A DNA stretch of 50,117 nucleotides from an uncultured Porphyromonadaceae bacterium (lineage in GTDB: Bacteria > Bacteroidota > Bacteroidia > Bacteroidales > Muribaculaceae), in assembly GCA_947427285.1 (NCBI GenBank), contig CANEHE010000015.1:1-50117 (forward strand), written 5' to 3'. Both the position numbers and the translations under genes were made by a program. Positions 40,295 to 49,965 of this stretch are shown here, in pieces; position 1 is the first letter of the stretch; each line of letters begins with the position of its first letter. Under the pieces are notes generated by a model. The model was not told the DNA's origin and ran no database searches. It saw only the letters and a program-made list of their open reading frames with translations.

Positions 40295-41713
40295 ATGAAA
40301 TCATTCAAAGAACGCCTCTCCGAAGTAAAGACCACACGCTGGATACGTTTCGCCGTGGTCTCCATACTCTTCTTCCTCTTCGTGATCTGGATCGGCAATC
40401 CGTGGCTGTTGCTCGTATGGCTTCTGCTCGCCGATATCTACATAACAGGCTACATACCTTTCACATGGTGGAAGAAGTCGAAGTCAAAGACCACAAGGGT
40501 AGTGATGGGATGGGTCGATGCCATCGTCTACGCTCTGGTGCTCGTATATATCATCTTCGCATTCATTGGCCAGAACTACAAGATACCCTCATCCTCGCTT
40601 GAGAAATCGCTCCTTGTGGGCGACTATCTGTGGGTAAACAAGACCATCTATGGGCCGCGTGTGCCCCAGACACCTCTCCACTTCCCTCTGGCGCAGCATA
40701 CGCTTCCTGTGGTCAATACCAAAAGTTACATCGACAAGCCACAGCTTGAATATCACCGGTTGCCGGGTCTGAGGAGCATCCGCCGTGGCGACATAGTGGT
40801 CTTCAACTATCCGCAGGGCGACACCGTCTGCCTCAAGATCCAGAATCCGGACTATTATCAGATATGCGCGGCCCTGCGTGCTCAGGGTGTGGCTGATCCG
40901 GCTGCATATATCCGTTCGAACAAAGCGGAATTCGGCGACATCGTGTGGCGTCCGGTAGATCGCCGCGAGAACTATGTGAAGCGCACTATCGGTCTCCCTG
41001 GGGAACGCCTCCGTATCGTAGGCGACAGAATTTTTATCAACGGAAAGGAGATAGCCGAACCGACCAACGTGCAGTTCAACTATATAGTGCCTGTTTCCGG
41101 ACAGATCTCGCCGGAGAAATGGCGCGACCTCGGTGTGCGTGCTGACGACTATGCCAACGGACCGGTCGATAACCCTTACGGCGGCTATCGTTTCTATGAC
41201 GTGCCGCTGACCGCCGAGATGAAGAAGACTGTGGAGTCGTGGCCTGAGGTGATCGCCCCTCTCATCCGCGAGTCGGAAAGCGGACTCTACGATCTCGGGG
41301 GAACATGGCCGCTTGGCGCATCCTACGGCTGGACACGCCCCGACATGGGTGAGTTCTGGATTCCGAAGCGCGGAGCCACGCTGCATCTCACTCTCAACAA
41401 CCTCCCGATATATGAGCGCGCGATACGTGTCTACGAGGGGAATGACCTTCAGGTGCGCGACGGAAAGATCTACATCAACGGTAAACAGACCGACTACTAT
41501 ACGTTCAAGATGGACTATTACTGGATGATGGGTGACAACCGCGACCGTTCCGCCGATTCCCGCTACTGGGGATTTGTTCCCGAGGATCATATAGTCGGAT
41601 CGCCGGCTTTCGTCATCGTCAGCTTCGACGAGGAACGCGGTCTTTTCGACGGGAAGATACGTTTCAACCGCATCTTCCGCGACGCCAATCCGGACGCCGC
41701 GAAATGGAACTGA
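40295..41713 (+). CDS. lepB: Signal peptidase I
   Basis: This inner-membrane serine-lysine protease cuts signal peptides. Two hydrophobic segments lie in the first 90 residues. The Ser site reads KIPSSSLEKSLLVGDYLWVNK near 95-115; in most relatives Met follows the Ser, but here it is Leu. The Lys site is YVKRTIGLPGERL near 227. MMGDNRDRSADSRYWGFVPEDHIVG (in pieces) ends the catalytic core near 410-430. At 472 residues the enzyme carries a large insertion (about 245-375) relative to E. coli, which is usual in Bacteroidales. It overlaps the next gene by 10 bases. Confidence 0.92.
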   Translation: MKSFKERLSEVKTTRWIRFAVVSILFFLFVIWIGNPWLLLVWLLLADIYITGYIPFTWWKKSKSKTTRVVMGWVDAIVYALVLVYIIFAFIGQNYKIPSSSLEKSLLVGDYLWVNKTIYGPRVPQTPLHFPLAQHTLPVVNTKSYIDKPQLEYHRLPGLRSIRRGDIVVFNYPQGDTVCLKIQNPDYYQICAALRAQGVADPAAYIRSNKAEFGDIVWRPVDRRENYVKRTIGLPGERLRIVGDRIFINGKEIAEPTNVQFNYIVPVSGQISPEKWRDLGVRADDYANGPVDNPYGGYRFYDVPLTAEMKKTVESWPEVIAPLIRESESGLYDLGGTWPLGASYGWTRPDMGEFWIPKRGATLHLTLNNLPIYERAIRVYEGNDLQVRDGKIYINGKQTDYYTFKMDYYWMMGDNRDRSADSRYWGFVPEDHIVGSPAFVIVSFDEERGLFDGKIRFNRIFRDANPDAAKWN

Positions 41714-42216
41714 CCCCTTATCTTCCCTCGCTGGCGTGGTTGCGCCGTGAGCCTCAGGCTCTGGCTGCGGCCAGACGCCACCCCAACCGGACGCTTCTTG
41801 CCGACGGGCTTCTCCTCACTGTGCCTGTGGCCGGAGGAGGCCGCCGGTTCCGGAGACCCCCTTTTCCGGGTGAGACATTTCCGCTGTCCGACCATGGACG
41901 ATGGACCCATGTCCATCTCGGAGCCATCGAGACCCTCTATTCCCGTACGCCGTACTTTCCGCATTATTTCCCGGCGGTGGCCGATATCCTTGCGGCCTCT
42001 CCGCAGTTTATGGATCAGCTCAACGATTCTCTGATGCGTTTCATGCTCGATGCGGTCCATGCGTCGGAACTGCTTCCTCTGATGAGACAGCCTGCCCGGC
42101 AGATCGCGGAAGAGGCACGGCGGCTACGGAAAAGTGTCGTGCCGGAAGTCTCTTTCCTCGATCCGCTTTTCCGGTTTGGCCTCGAGGCAATATTTCTTCT
42201 TGCCCCGACGTTATAA
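41704..42216 (+). CDS. WbqC-like family protein
   Basis: 170 residues starting by a 10-base overlap with lepB. It opens MELTPYLPSLAWLRRE, resembling the P-Y-x-P start of the WbqC family, with SDHGRWTHVHLGAIETLYSRTPYFPHYFPAV (about 62-92) the strongest match. WbqC proteins are linked to glycan synthesis in some bacteria, but their role is unknown. It is shorter than the 200-230 norm. The tight operon with lepB is typical in Bacteroidales. Confidence 0.75.
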   Translation: MELTPYLPSLAWLRREPQALAAARRHPNRTLLADGLLLTVPVAGGGRRFRRPPFPGETFPLSDHGRWTHVHLGAIETLYSRTPYFPHYFPAVADILAASPQFMDQLNDSLMRFMLDAVHASELLPLMRQPARQIAEEARRLRKSVVPEVSFLDPLFRFGLEAIFLLAPTL

Positions 42217-42244
42217 CATCCTATCCAGACGCTTTTTCCTACTG

Positions 42245-42883
42245 ATGTCCTCTCTTGTCAAAATAACGGTATTTCTGATTCTGGCTCTTGTCGGGGCCGG
42301 GGGAATGGCTGCGTCTGAAACCCAGCCTCCGATGCAGAATCCGCGCATCAAGGTGCAGGCATATACGGGATATTACCACTTTGTGGACCAGTATGGCGAC
42401 ACAGTGCGCATGACGCTTATCCGGGAGATAGTGGTCTACCCCCCTCTGAAATTCAAAAACAGGAAACATGAGGAATTCTACTGGCGTACGGTCCGCGATG
42501 TGCGCCGTACGCTCCCTTACGCCAAACTCGCCTTCCAGGCTCTCTGCGAGACATACGAATACATCCAGACCATTCCCGACAAAAAGAAGCGCGAGGCGCA
42601 TCTCAAGACTCTGGAGAAGGATATATTCGAACAGTACAAGCCCGTCATCAAGGGATTCACGAAAGGTCAGGGCAAGATCCTTCTCAAGCTGATCAACCGC
42701 GAGACCGACCAGACGTCGTTTAACATCGTCAAAGCCTTTCTCGGTACATTCCGCGCCGGATTCTGGCAGACTTTCGGGCGGTTTTTCGGCATGAACATGA
42801 AAGCCGGTTTCCATCCCGAAAAGAACAAGGAGGACGCCATCATCGACCGCATCGCCACCCTCATAGAGCAGGGGGCCCTTTGA
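42245..42883 (+). CDS. DUF4294 domain-containing secreted protein
   Basis: The ATG at 42245 gives a signal peptide (MSSLVKITVFLILALVGAGGMAAS); longer in-frame starts overlap the WbqC-like gene. 212 residues with the DUF4294 pattern QYGDTVRMTLIREIVVYPPLKFKNRKHEEFYWRTVRDVRRTLPYAKLA (in pieces, about 50-95) and LLKLINRETDQTSFNIVKAF. It is a Bacteroidetes-only periplasmic protein of unknown role. It ends the operon. A GTnnCAG heptad stretch lies between it and the convergent gene. Confidence 0.85.
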   Translation: MSSLVKITVFLILALVGAGGMAASETQPPMQNPRIKVQAYTGYYHFVDQYGDTVRMTLIREIVVYPPLKFKNRKHEEFYWRTVRDVRRTLPYAKLAFQALCETYEYIQTIPDKKKREAHLKTLEKDIFEQYKPVIKGFTKGQGKILLKLINRETDQTSFNIVKAFLGTFRAGFWQTFGRFFGMNMKAGFHPEKNKEDAIIDRIATLIEQGAL

Positions 42884-42885
42884 GG

Positions 42886-42925
42886 GTGTCAGGTTTCAGA
42901 TCTGATATCAGGTGGCAGATTTTAG
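42886..42925. repeat. GTnnCAG-type heptads at convergent gene ends
   Basis: GTGTCAG, GTTTCAG, (5 bases), ATATCAG, GTGGCAG and ATTTTAG read in a seven-base rhythm from 42886 to 42925. The minus-strand TAA stop (42924-42922) of the 177-residue protein is inside the last unit. It is weaker than the other arrays. Confidence 0.55.
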
Positions 42926-43455
42926 ATGAGCTGCAGAAGGTGCAGTTCGTCGGCAAGTTCCATCCCGGAGAGTGTGCGTTTGCGCGAGATGACACGTGCG
43001 AATTCCTGAATGGCCGGGTGAATCCGCGGATTGCAGAATATGCGCCGCGACATGAGCATCATCTTGTCGAAAAGCGCGTCGATCTCGTCTTTCTCCAGCG
43101 AGCAGGTCTCTTCTCCTTCCGCCTCTATCTCGCTGCGGATGCGTCCGATGATTTCGTCGGGCACCTCGCGTCCCAGCCGCACTATGGAGCGGGCCAGAAC
43201 GTTTGACACCACCATCGCCGATGTCAGATAGAAATTGTTGATCAGATGGTCCCATGTCGATTTGGGTGAGACCGACGGCGAGCCGCTGTAATAGTATTGA
43301 TGAGAGAAGCTGATCATCGGGCCGTCGGTGTCGATGGTCACGGAGCTGACGCGGTCTATCGCGTTGAGGGCCGCCAGTGAGATTGTCATTCCGGCCAGAC
43401 CATATGCCCGGTCGTCTTCATTACTATAGTAGAGTGTGTCCAATTCCTTTTCCAT
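42922..43455 (-). CDS. Conserved hypothetical protein
   Basis: 177 residues, with no signal peptide or membrane helix. It begins MEKELDTLYYSNEDDRAYGLAGMTISLAALNAIDR and ends in charged helices (EEIIGRIRSEIEAEGEETCSLEKDEIDALFDKMMLMSRRIFCNP spans them in part). I do not recognise the family. It follows the barrel gene by 72 bases on the same strand. A helical cytoplasmic adaptor is the most that can be said. Confidence 0.55.
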   Translation of the reverse strand: MEKELDTLYYSNEDDRAYGLAGMTISLAALNAIDRVSSVTIDTDGPMISFSHQYYYSGSPSVSPKSTWDHLINNFYLTSAMVVSNVLARSIVRLGREVPDEIIGRIRSEIEAEGEETCSLEKDEIDALFDKMMLMSRRIFCNPRIHPAIQEFARVISRKRTLSGMELADELHLLQLI

Positions 43456-43527
43456 AGAAAGTGTCCGTTTTGCGGGGAGATGGCCCCTTCTATCTAACTT
43501 TTACTGTTTGAGTATTGTTCAGCCTGA

Positions 43528-45420
43528 TCAGAAGAGGAGATTTACCCCTCCAGTCACGCTTATGCCCGATGTCGGTGTAAGCGGGAGGATGGCGTCGTGG
43601 CGGTTGAGAAGGTTGGCCGCCTGGATGAAAATTCCTATCTTTGGAGTGAACTGCCATCCGGCGCGTGCATTGAGCAGTGTCAGGTCCGGAAGCCTGAGCG
43701 ATGACAGTGGCGAGTCGCGTTCGGTGTCATCCACCACCGGAAGGTCGGATTTCGTATCGGAAATCCAGTCCCAGGAGGAATATATGTTGCGTACGCCACG
43801 ATACTCATACCCAACCTCTATCGACAGCTGGCTCACGGGCCGGACAAGGGCGGAGAGAGAAGCTGTCCAGCGGGGCCGGTCGTAGCCGTTGAAATATCCT
43901 GTGCGTCCGCTCTGCGGCTGATAGGTTCCCGATGCTTTTATCTCCAGAATTCTGCCGAGTGTATAGGCTGCGTGTGCCTCTACGCTCATTCCGTGGATGT
44001 TCAGACCTTTTCCGCCGGGAGTGAAACTTTCCGGCGACGGCCATGCGCCTCCGGGAAAGGAGATGCCGGGCATCTGTGAACCGCCGTAGTTGAGATAGGC
44101 CATATACCATCCCCCTTCCGGCATGCCGCGTGTCACCTTGTAGCGGAACGATGCTCCGGCCGAGAAGCCGCCGTATGGCCCGAAGTTGGCCCCCAAGGCT
44201 GCGTCGAGAGGTGAGTAGACCGGATTTGTAGTGCCTGTGCATGGCATCGTGTACCAGTCGAGCGACCGCATCCATGCCAGCGTGCGCAGTTCGGTGCCGC
44301 CAAGTACGTTGAGATACAGACCCACACCCCCTTTGCGCCAGTCGAGACGCACGTCCGGGGCAATGCGGAATGCCGGGTAGCGGTCGCCTGCAGGTCCGGC
44401 ATTGAGGATAAGGTCGATGTCGGCACCGACGCGGATGTTGAGCAGTCCGCGCGAGAACCGGTAATAGGGTGTAAGCCCGACGGCTCCGTAATTGTCGGGA
44501 GAGACCTGCTCACCGGATTCATCCTCGGTTTTTGTGTAGAGCATCAGTGTGGTGCGGAGGTCGGCTCCGAGTTCAGACCCTCCGCTCCATTGCTTGCGTG
44601 CGGATGCGTTGAGTCGCAGACCTGTCTCGCGGTCGCCGCGCAGACGTGTCAGACCACTGTAGCGGCCATCCGGAGAAACCACGCCCCCGGACGGGGAGGG
44701 CAGATACAGGCTCCGGTAGCCCAGATAAGAGACGTCAAGTCCGGCGTCGTAGCTGAATCCGTGACGGTTGCGCGTGGAGTGCCATCCGAAATCGCCACGG
44801 ACTTCGTTGACTGTCTGTGTAGGCACGTCTGCTTTTGTTCCGGCCGGAAGCCAAATGAGATCCTGAAGAGCCGAATATCCGTAATAGTTGAATCCCGACA
44901 GTCCGTAGAGCACCGTGCCGTCGAGTGTGCCTTTCCCGTCGAAACGGTGTGAGGCATAAACTCCGACACGTCCGTCGGCCAGACGCCGGTGTATGTCGGA
45001 TGTCAGTTCGCTGATCTCCGGCTTCCAGAGCAGCGACGTGTTTGCCTGGATGAATGCTCCGGCTACGGTGCGCTCCGTGTTTACAAACCGGTATCCCGCG
45101 CTCAGATTGCCGTCGAGCCACGATCCCAGACAGAAATCGAGATAACCTTTTGTGTCGGGAACCTGCCGGTCGGCAAACGGTGTCACGGTGGGCATCGCCA
45201 CCCCCTGCGGGCGGAAAGGTGTCGGTATGCCGGTCAGGGAGTATGCCGGTGGTGTGCTTTCAAGGGTGAAGTTGAGCTTTTTCGGCAGGGTGTAGATCTT
45301 GTCCTGGATTATTACCTCGCGTACATATTTGCCGTCGACCCCTATCGACTCGTGGAGTCCCTGGGCCTGGATGGCTCCTAATGTGAGCATCAATGCGGAA
45401 AATGCCGATGTCCTTTTCAT
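43528..45420 (-). CDS. Outer-membrane beta-barrel protein, TonB-receptor-like without plug
   Basis: 630 residues with a signal peptide (MKRTSAFSALMLTLGAIQAQ). Alternating strands fill the rest, with GYRFVNTERTVAG, DLRTTLMLYTK, LNIRVGADIDLILNAG, FRIAPDVRLDWRKGGVGLYLNVLGG (fragments), and a terminal Phe (GVNLLF), like the porin part of TonB receptors (IFIQAANLLNRHD near 605). No TonB box or plug domain is seen. It begins by a 4-base ATGA overlap with the TPR gene, so the TPR protein and this barrel probably act as a pair. Confidence 0.75.
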   Translation of the reverse strand: MKRTSAFSALMLTLGAIQAQGLHESIGVDGKYVREVIIQDKIYTLPKKLNFTLESTPPAYSLTGIPTPFRPQGVAMPTVTPFADRQVPDTKGYLDFCLGSWLDGNLSAGYRFVNTERTVAGAFIQANTSLLWKPEISELTSDIHRRLADGRVGVYASHRFDGKGTLDGTVLYGLSGFNYYGYSALQDLIWLPAGTKADVPTQTVNEVRGDFGWHSTRNRHGFSYDAGLDVSYLGYRSLYLPSPSGGVVSPDGRYSGLTRLRGDRETGLRLNASARKQWSGGSELGADLRTTLMLYTKTEDESGEQVSPDNYGAVGLTPYYRFSRGLLNIRVGADIDLILNAGPAGDRYPAFRIAPDVRLDWRKGGVGLYLNVLGGTELRTLAWMRSLDWYTMPCTGTTNPVYSPLDAALGANFGPYGGFSAGASFRYKVTRGMPEGGWYMAYLNYGGSQMPGISFPGGAWPSPESFTPGGKGLNIHGMSVEAHAAYTLGRILEIKASGTYQPQSGRTGYFNGYDRPRWTASLSALVRPVSQLSIEVGYEYRGVRNIYSSWDWISDTKSDLPVVDDTERDSPLSSLRLPDLTLLNARAGWQFTPKIGIFIQAANLLNRHDAILPLTPTSGISVTGGVNLLF

Positions 45421-48400
45421 TTCTTCCAGTTTTTGAGTCGTGTGTCAATCATTTCGCGGATGTCGGTCTCCTTGCCTGGATAATTGCCGCGCAGAGAGGT
45501 GAGATATTCGCGGGCCAGAGAGTTTCTGCCCATTTTGTGGTACGTGTCGGCCAGAGCGATGAAGCCGCGGGCCAGCCAGTACTGATGGGGCGATCCGGCG
45601 TCGGTGAACGCGGACAGTGTCTTCTCTGCCATGCCGGTGTCGCCGGCTGCCAGATAGTTCTCGCCAAGTTCTACGGCGGCGCGTGCTCCGGCCTCCGATT
45701 CGGGACGTCGGGCCAGTTCATGCATCAGTGCCCGTCCCTCTTCCGGCCGCCGCAGTTCTATCAGGGCCAGAGCTTCCTGAAGTGCGGCCTCGTCGGCTAA
45801 GTCTGACGTCAGGCCTCCGGTGCGTCGCAGGCGGCGTGCATATTCCAGGCGTTCCGACGGGTCGGAGGTGGTACGTGCGATTCCCGCGTAAGCGTCAGTG
45901 GCATATTCCGCTCCTCCACGTTTCAGGGTCTCGCGCCATGCCTCCAATGCCTCGGCACGCCGTTCAGGATAATGCTCCTCTATTATCTCCGCCTTTATGG
46001 CCAGTGCCGCCGGAGCCTGACGTGAGTCGGGACGTTCGGCAGCCAGACGTCCGGCCGCTTCCAGTGCCTGACGATAATTGCCGTCGGTGTGGTATACATC
46101 GGCCAGGTCATAAAGTGCCTGCGCCAGATATTGGCCGTCCGGATAGTCTCTGACGTATGCCTCCAGACGTGAAGTGTCGGAAGTGTCCTCATTGAGGGCG
46201 CGTTCGGCTGCGTCGAATGCCAGACGCTCTATCTCGTCGGTATCGAGCTGAGGTGCGCCCGGAACGCTGCCGAGCCACGCCGCCAGTTCACGGAGGCTTC
46301 CCCGTGACGCATATATTTTGCGGAGGTCGTCGCTTGCCATTGCGGCCTCTTCGGAGGTGGGCCAGCGCGAGATGAGGGTCTTGTAGGCGGCTATTGCACC
46401 GTCCGTATCATTTCCGGAGGTACGCGCGATGGCGAGATTCAGCATTCCCTGACGTGCTTCCGAGCTCTGCGGATAGTCGCGGCCGAGACGTTCGAACGCG
46501 ACTATGGCCTGATGTGTGTCGCCCATGTCAGTGTAGGCCAGACCCTCTTCAAGGAGAGCCTGGGGAGCCCATTTCGATTCGGGCCAGCGTTGCAGCAGAA
46601 GCCGCAGGTCGGCGGTTTTCGATTTCTGGTCGCCTGCACTTCCGTGTGTCATGGCCCTGCGCAGAAGTGCATAGTCGGCATCGGTGGCTCCGGCCTCGAT
46701 GGCACAGGAATATGAGTCGATGGCACTCCGGGTGTCGCCGCAGTAGTACAGACAGTCGGCCAGACGGATCACGGCATCGGTATTCAGAGTGCCGGAGAGG
46801 GCTGGTTTTGCCTCCATCGCCTGACGGAAACGGGTGGCCGCCTCTCTGTATTTTCCTTCACGGTAGAGCGAATAGGCCAGATCGTAGATGGCGAGAGTGC
46901 GGTTTTCACCGCTCTTCTCCTTTGAAAGAAAGGCCAGATAATTGCGTGTGGCCTCGGCATATTTCCCCTGTTCATATTGCGCGTCGGCAAGCCAGAGAAG
47001 GGCCTGCGTGGCTATCCGGGAATCCTGTCCTGTGATTCCAGTGGCGATACGCATATATTTCTCAGCCTCTGCCGCCTGGTTGTTGGCCATACATTCCGCC
47101 CCCAGACCGTAGGCCACTTTCTGTTTTGCCGCCAACACTTTGGCCGAGGGATTCTTGATGCGCTCTATGCTGGCCATCGCCTTGCGGTAGTCCTTTTCGT
47201 TGAAATATGCCGTGGCGAGATATTCCTCCACAGCCGGTGCGAATTTCGAACCGGGAAATGTCTGGAGAAAATCCTCCATCAGTGGTATCGATGAACTGAA
47301 AGGCACGTTTCCGCCCCGGGTGCGTGCCGCCACATAATTATATAAGGCGGACTCGCTTACCGTCCGGTCATAGTTCATCCTGTATGCACGCTCAAAAGCC
47401 ATTGCCGCCCCGTTGCGGTCATCTTGTCTTACATGGCACTGTCCCAGATAGAGGTTGGCACTCTGTCCGATCTCGTTCTCCTGGTCGGCCAGTGCGTCCA
47501 TCAGATTCTCGGTCTGGTCATAATCCCCTTCGCTGTAAAGTATGCATCCCAAAGCATAGACGGCTGTGGGCATCGCCTCACGGGGATTTCCTCCACTGCT
47601 TCTGAGATAACTCTCCAGATATGGTCGGGCTGCTTGCATGTCGCCCAGTCTGAAAAGACTTTCGCCTGTGACACGTTCCGTCTCTGGCAGAAGCTCCGCC
47701 ACCGGATTGGTACGTACCAGTCTCGCCCCACGCTCCGCCGCCTGTCGGTAGTCACCGGCCAGATACTCGATATGCGCCATATAGTAGGCTGCCTCAAATC
47801 CAGTAGGAATATACTCTCCTAAGTTCCGGACAGTCTTTTTGCCGCGACGCCGGACATCGCCTGTCGGAAGCGGTTCTCCTGCCGGGTCGAGGCGGGAAAA
47901 CGCCTCGTAAGCCTGCCGGTAGTTTCCCTTTACATATAAAAGATACGCCAGATAGAACCGTGCCTGCTCCGAGAAAGTCCGGTTATCCTCAAGACTCTGG
48001 AATATGGCACGGGCTTTTTCGAACGCCCCGGTTTTAGTGTAACTGACACCCAGACGGAAAAGGTAGAGCGCACGCCGTTTTGCGTCAAGACCCTCGATGT
48101 CTGTTTCCGCGTATACATTTGCCGCTTCTCCGAACTCATGGTCAAAAAAATACCAGTCGCCCCTCATCAGCTGAGCATCAGGGGTCAGCGCCGATGCCGG
48201 ATAACGGCCTGCAAAATCCGCCAGCATCTCCACACATTGAGGGTCGCCCGACTCATAGAGCGAACGGGCCAACCCGTAGTCGCACTCCTCCCGCTCTTCG
48301 GAAGTAAGGCAGGCTCCACTGTTTATCAGTGTGCGCAAAGCGTCGGCAGCCCCCGTCCAGTTGCCGGTATGCATCATCTGGCGGGCACGTTCCAGACTTC

Positions 48401-48527
48401 CCTCCGGACGCGGACTTGTATAGCTCCCTATTCCTCCAGACGGAGGTGCCACCCCCTGAAGGGCTGCGCCACCAAATAAGGCTGTTCCGGCCATCAGCCA
48501 GATACCGAACATACTTCGTTTTCCCAT
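45417..48527 (-). CDS. TPR repeat protein, envelope-associated
   Basis: The ATG at 48527 (MGKRSMFGIWLMAGTALFGGAALQG) gives a signal peptide. The upstream in-frame codons lie across the promoter. The 1036-residue protein has more than twenty tetratricopeptide-like helical pairs (DAQLMRGDWYFFDHEFGEAANVY, ALYLFRLGVSYTKTGAFEKARAIF, ALYNYVA and so on), including Sel1/YbgF-like units in the C-terminal half. Such proteins act as scaffolds. The 4-base overlap with the barrel gene suggests the two assemble together. A leader hairpin CGGATA/TATCCG (48550-48566) precedes it. Confidence 0.83.
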   Translation of the reverse strand: MGKRSMFGIWLMAGTALFGGAALQGVAPPSGGIGSYTSPRPEGSLERARQMMHTGNWTGAADALRTLINSGACLTSEEREECDYGLARSLYESGDPQCVEMLADFAGRYPASALTPDAQLMRGDWYFFDHEFGEAANVYAETDIEGLDAKRRALYLFRLGVSYTKTGAFEKARAIFQSLEDNRTFSEQARFYLAYLLYVKGNYRQAYEAFSRLDPAGEPLPTGDVRRRGKKTVRNLGEYIPTGFEAAYYMAHIEYLAGDYRQAAERGARLVRTNPVAELLPETERVTGESLFRLGDMQAARPYLESYLRSSGGNPREAMPTAVYALGCILYSEGDYDQTENLMDALADQENEIGQSANLYLGQCHVRQDDRNGAAMAFERAYRMNYDRTVSESALYNYVAARTRGGNVPFSSSIPLMEDFLQTFPGSKFAPAVEEYLATAYFNEKDYRKAMASIERIKNPSAKVLAAKQKVAYGLGAECMANNQAAEAEKYMRIATGITGQDSRIATQALLWLADAQYEQGKYAEATRNYLAFLSKEKSGENRTLAIYDLAYSLYREGKYREAATRFRQAMEAKPALSGTLNTDAVIRLADCLYYCGDTRSAIDSYSCAIEAGATDADYALLRRAMTHGSAGDQKSKTADLRLLLQRWPESKWAPQALLEEGLAYTDMGDTHQAIVAFERLGRDYPQSSEARQGMLNLAIARTSGNDTDGAIAAYKTLISRWPTSEEAAMASDDLRKIYASRGSLRELAAWLGSVPGAPQLDTDEIERLAFDAAERALNEDTSDTSRLEAYVRDYPDGQYLAQALYDLADVYHTDGNYRQALEAAGRLAAERPDSRQAPAALAIKAEIIEEHYPERRAEALEAWRETLKRGGAEYATDAYAGIARTTSDPSERLEYARRLRRTGGLTSDLADEAALQEALALIELRRPEEGRALMHELARRPESEAGARAAVELGENYLAAGDTGMAEKTLSAFTDAGSPHQYWLARGFIALADTYHKMGRNSLAREYLTSLRGNYPGKETDIREMIDTRLKNWKK

Positions 48528-48581
48528 TTTTCTAACAGTTGAATTTTGTCGGATAGAAAGTATCCGGACAGCATTAGCCTG

Positions 48582-48589
48582 CAAAAATA
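48582..48589 (-). promoter_or_regulatory. -7 element for TPR gene
   Basis: TATTTTTG on the minus strand (48589-48582), about 55 bases before the ATG at 48527. Between here and the ychF promoter no gene is seen. One AATTACA/TGTAATT inverted repeat (48704-48710, 48723-48729) occurs there. Confidence 0.6.
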
Positions 48590-48778
48590 CGAAATTTCCA
48601 CGAATCCCCAATAAGAATCCGGGTTTTCCTATAATCAAGGTCGCCCAATGCACTATGTCCTTTAGTTTGGTTTAAATTGAAGAATCTTATCCCGAACTCG
48701 CGTAATTACAAAATATGCGAAATGTAATTTCTTTTGTTTTTGGTTTTATTCTCCGCGGATATCCAGAGTCTCAGTATC

Positions 48779-48810
48779 TTTGGAGGTTTATTTTCTTTTT
48801 GTTAACTTTG
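48779..48810 (+). promoter_or_regulatory. Promoter of ychF
   Basis: TTTG (48779-48782), 20-base spacer and TAACTTTG (48803-48810), with a leader of about 45 bases to the ATG at 48862. Confidence 0.85.
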
Positions 48811-48861
48811 CATCCGCTTTTATCCTCTTCTCCTTGATTATATCATTTATCATTTTGTGAA

Positions 48862-49965
48862 ATGGCACTCAAATGCGGCATAGTCGGCCTTCCAAATGTC
48901 GGCAAATCAACTCTTTTCAATTGCCTCAGCAATGCTAAGGCCCAATCGGCGAATTTCCCTTTCTGCACTATCGAACCTAACGTAGGCGTGATCTCTGTTC
49001 CAGACGATCGGCTTACAAAACTTGTGGAGATGTGTTCGCCGCGTTCCACTGTCCCTGCCACTGTCGAAATTGTCGACATCGCCGGACTTGTCCGCGGTGC
49101 CTCGAAAGGTGAAGGTCTCGGCAACAAGTTTCTCGCCAATATCCGCGAGACTGATGCCATATTGCATGTATTGCGTTGCTTCGACGATGACAATATTACC
49201 CATGTGGACACCACCGTTGATCCCGTCCGCGATATGGAAGTCATAAATTATGAACTCCAGATCAAGGATCTGGAGACTGTCGAGGCCCGCATCGCAAAGA
49301 CGGAAAAGGCTGCCAAATCGGGAGGTGACAAAGCGGCCAAAACGCAGCTCGCTGTGCTGATGCAATATAAGGATGCACTTGAGAAAGGATTGCCGGCCAG
49401 AAGCGTGGAGGTAGAAGGGAAGGAGGAACAGCGTTTTGCCAGAGAACTGTTTCTGCTTACAAACAAACCGGTCCTTTATGTATGCAATGTCGACGATGCT
49501 GCCGCAGTTTCCGGCAATGATTATGTTGATCGTGTGCGCGAAGCCATAAAAGATACCGGTTCAAGTCTTCTGATTGTGGCCGCAAAAACGGAGAGTGAAA
49601 TCGCTGAACTCGACACATGGGAGGAAAGAAAAGAATTTCTCAATGAGATCGGACTGGAAGAGTCTGGTGTCAGTCGGCTGATACGCGCCGCTTACGCACT
49701 ACTCGACCTACAGACATATTTCACCGCCGGACCCGACGAAGTACGTGCCTGGACATTCCTCAGAGGGACCAAGGCTCCGCAGGCTGCCGGAATAATCCAT
49801 ACCGATTTCGAAAAAGGGTTTATCCGGGCTGAAGTCATCAAATACGATGACTTTGTCACCTTCGGATCGGAGACTGCCGTGAAGGAGGCGGGTAAAATGG
49901 CTGTCGAAGGAAAGGAATATGTGGTTTGCGACGGCGATATAATGCATTTCCGCTTCAACGTCTGA
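48862..49965 (+). CDS. ychF: Redox-regulated ATPase YchF
   Basis: YchF is a universally conserved Obg-family P-loop protein that prefers ATP and binds the ribosome. The P-loop is GLPNVGKST (8-16), followed by [13 protein letters not shown] (about 33-45) and [17 protein letters not shown] (about 72-88). The TGS-like C-terminal part shows [30 protein letters not shown] and the end [11 protein letters not shown]. 367 residues is typical. The gene has its own promoter. Confidence 0.96.
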   Translation: MALKCGIVGLPNVGKSTLFNCLSNAKAQSANFPFCTIEPNVGVISVPDDRLTKLVEMCSPRSTVPATVEIVDIAGLVRGASKGEGLGNKFLANIRETDAILHVLRCFDDDNITHVDTTVDPVRDMEVINYELQIKDLETVEARIAKTEKAAKSGGDKAAKTQLAVLMQYKDALEKGLPARSVEVEGKEEQRFARELFLLTNKPVLYVCNVDDAAAVSGNDYVDRVREAIKDTGSSLLIVAAKTESEIAELDTWEERKEFLNEIGLEESGVSRLIRAAYALLDLQTYFTAGPDEVRAWTFLRGTKAPQAAGIIHTDFEKGFIRAEVIKYDDFVTFGSETAVKEAGKMAVEGKEYVVCDGDIMHFRFNV

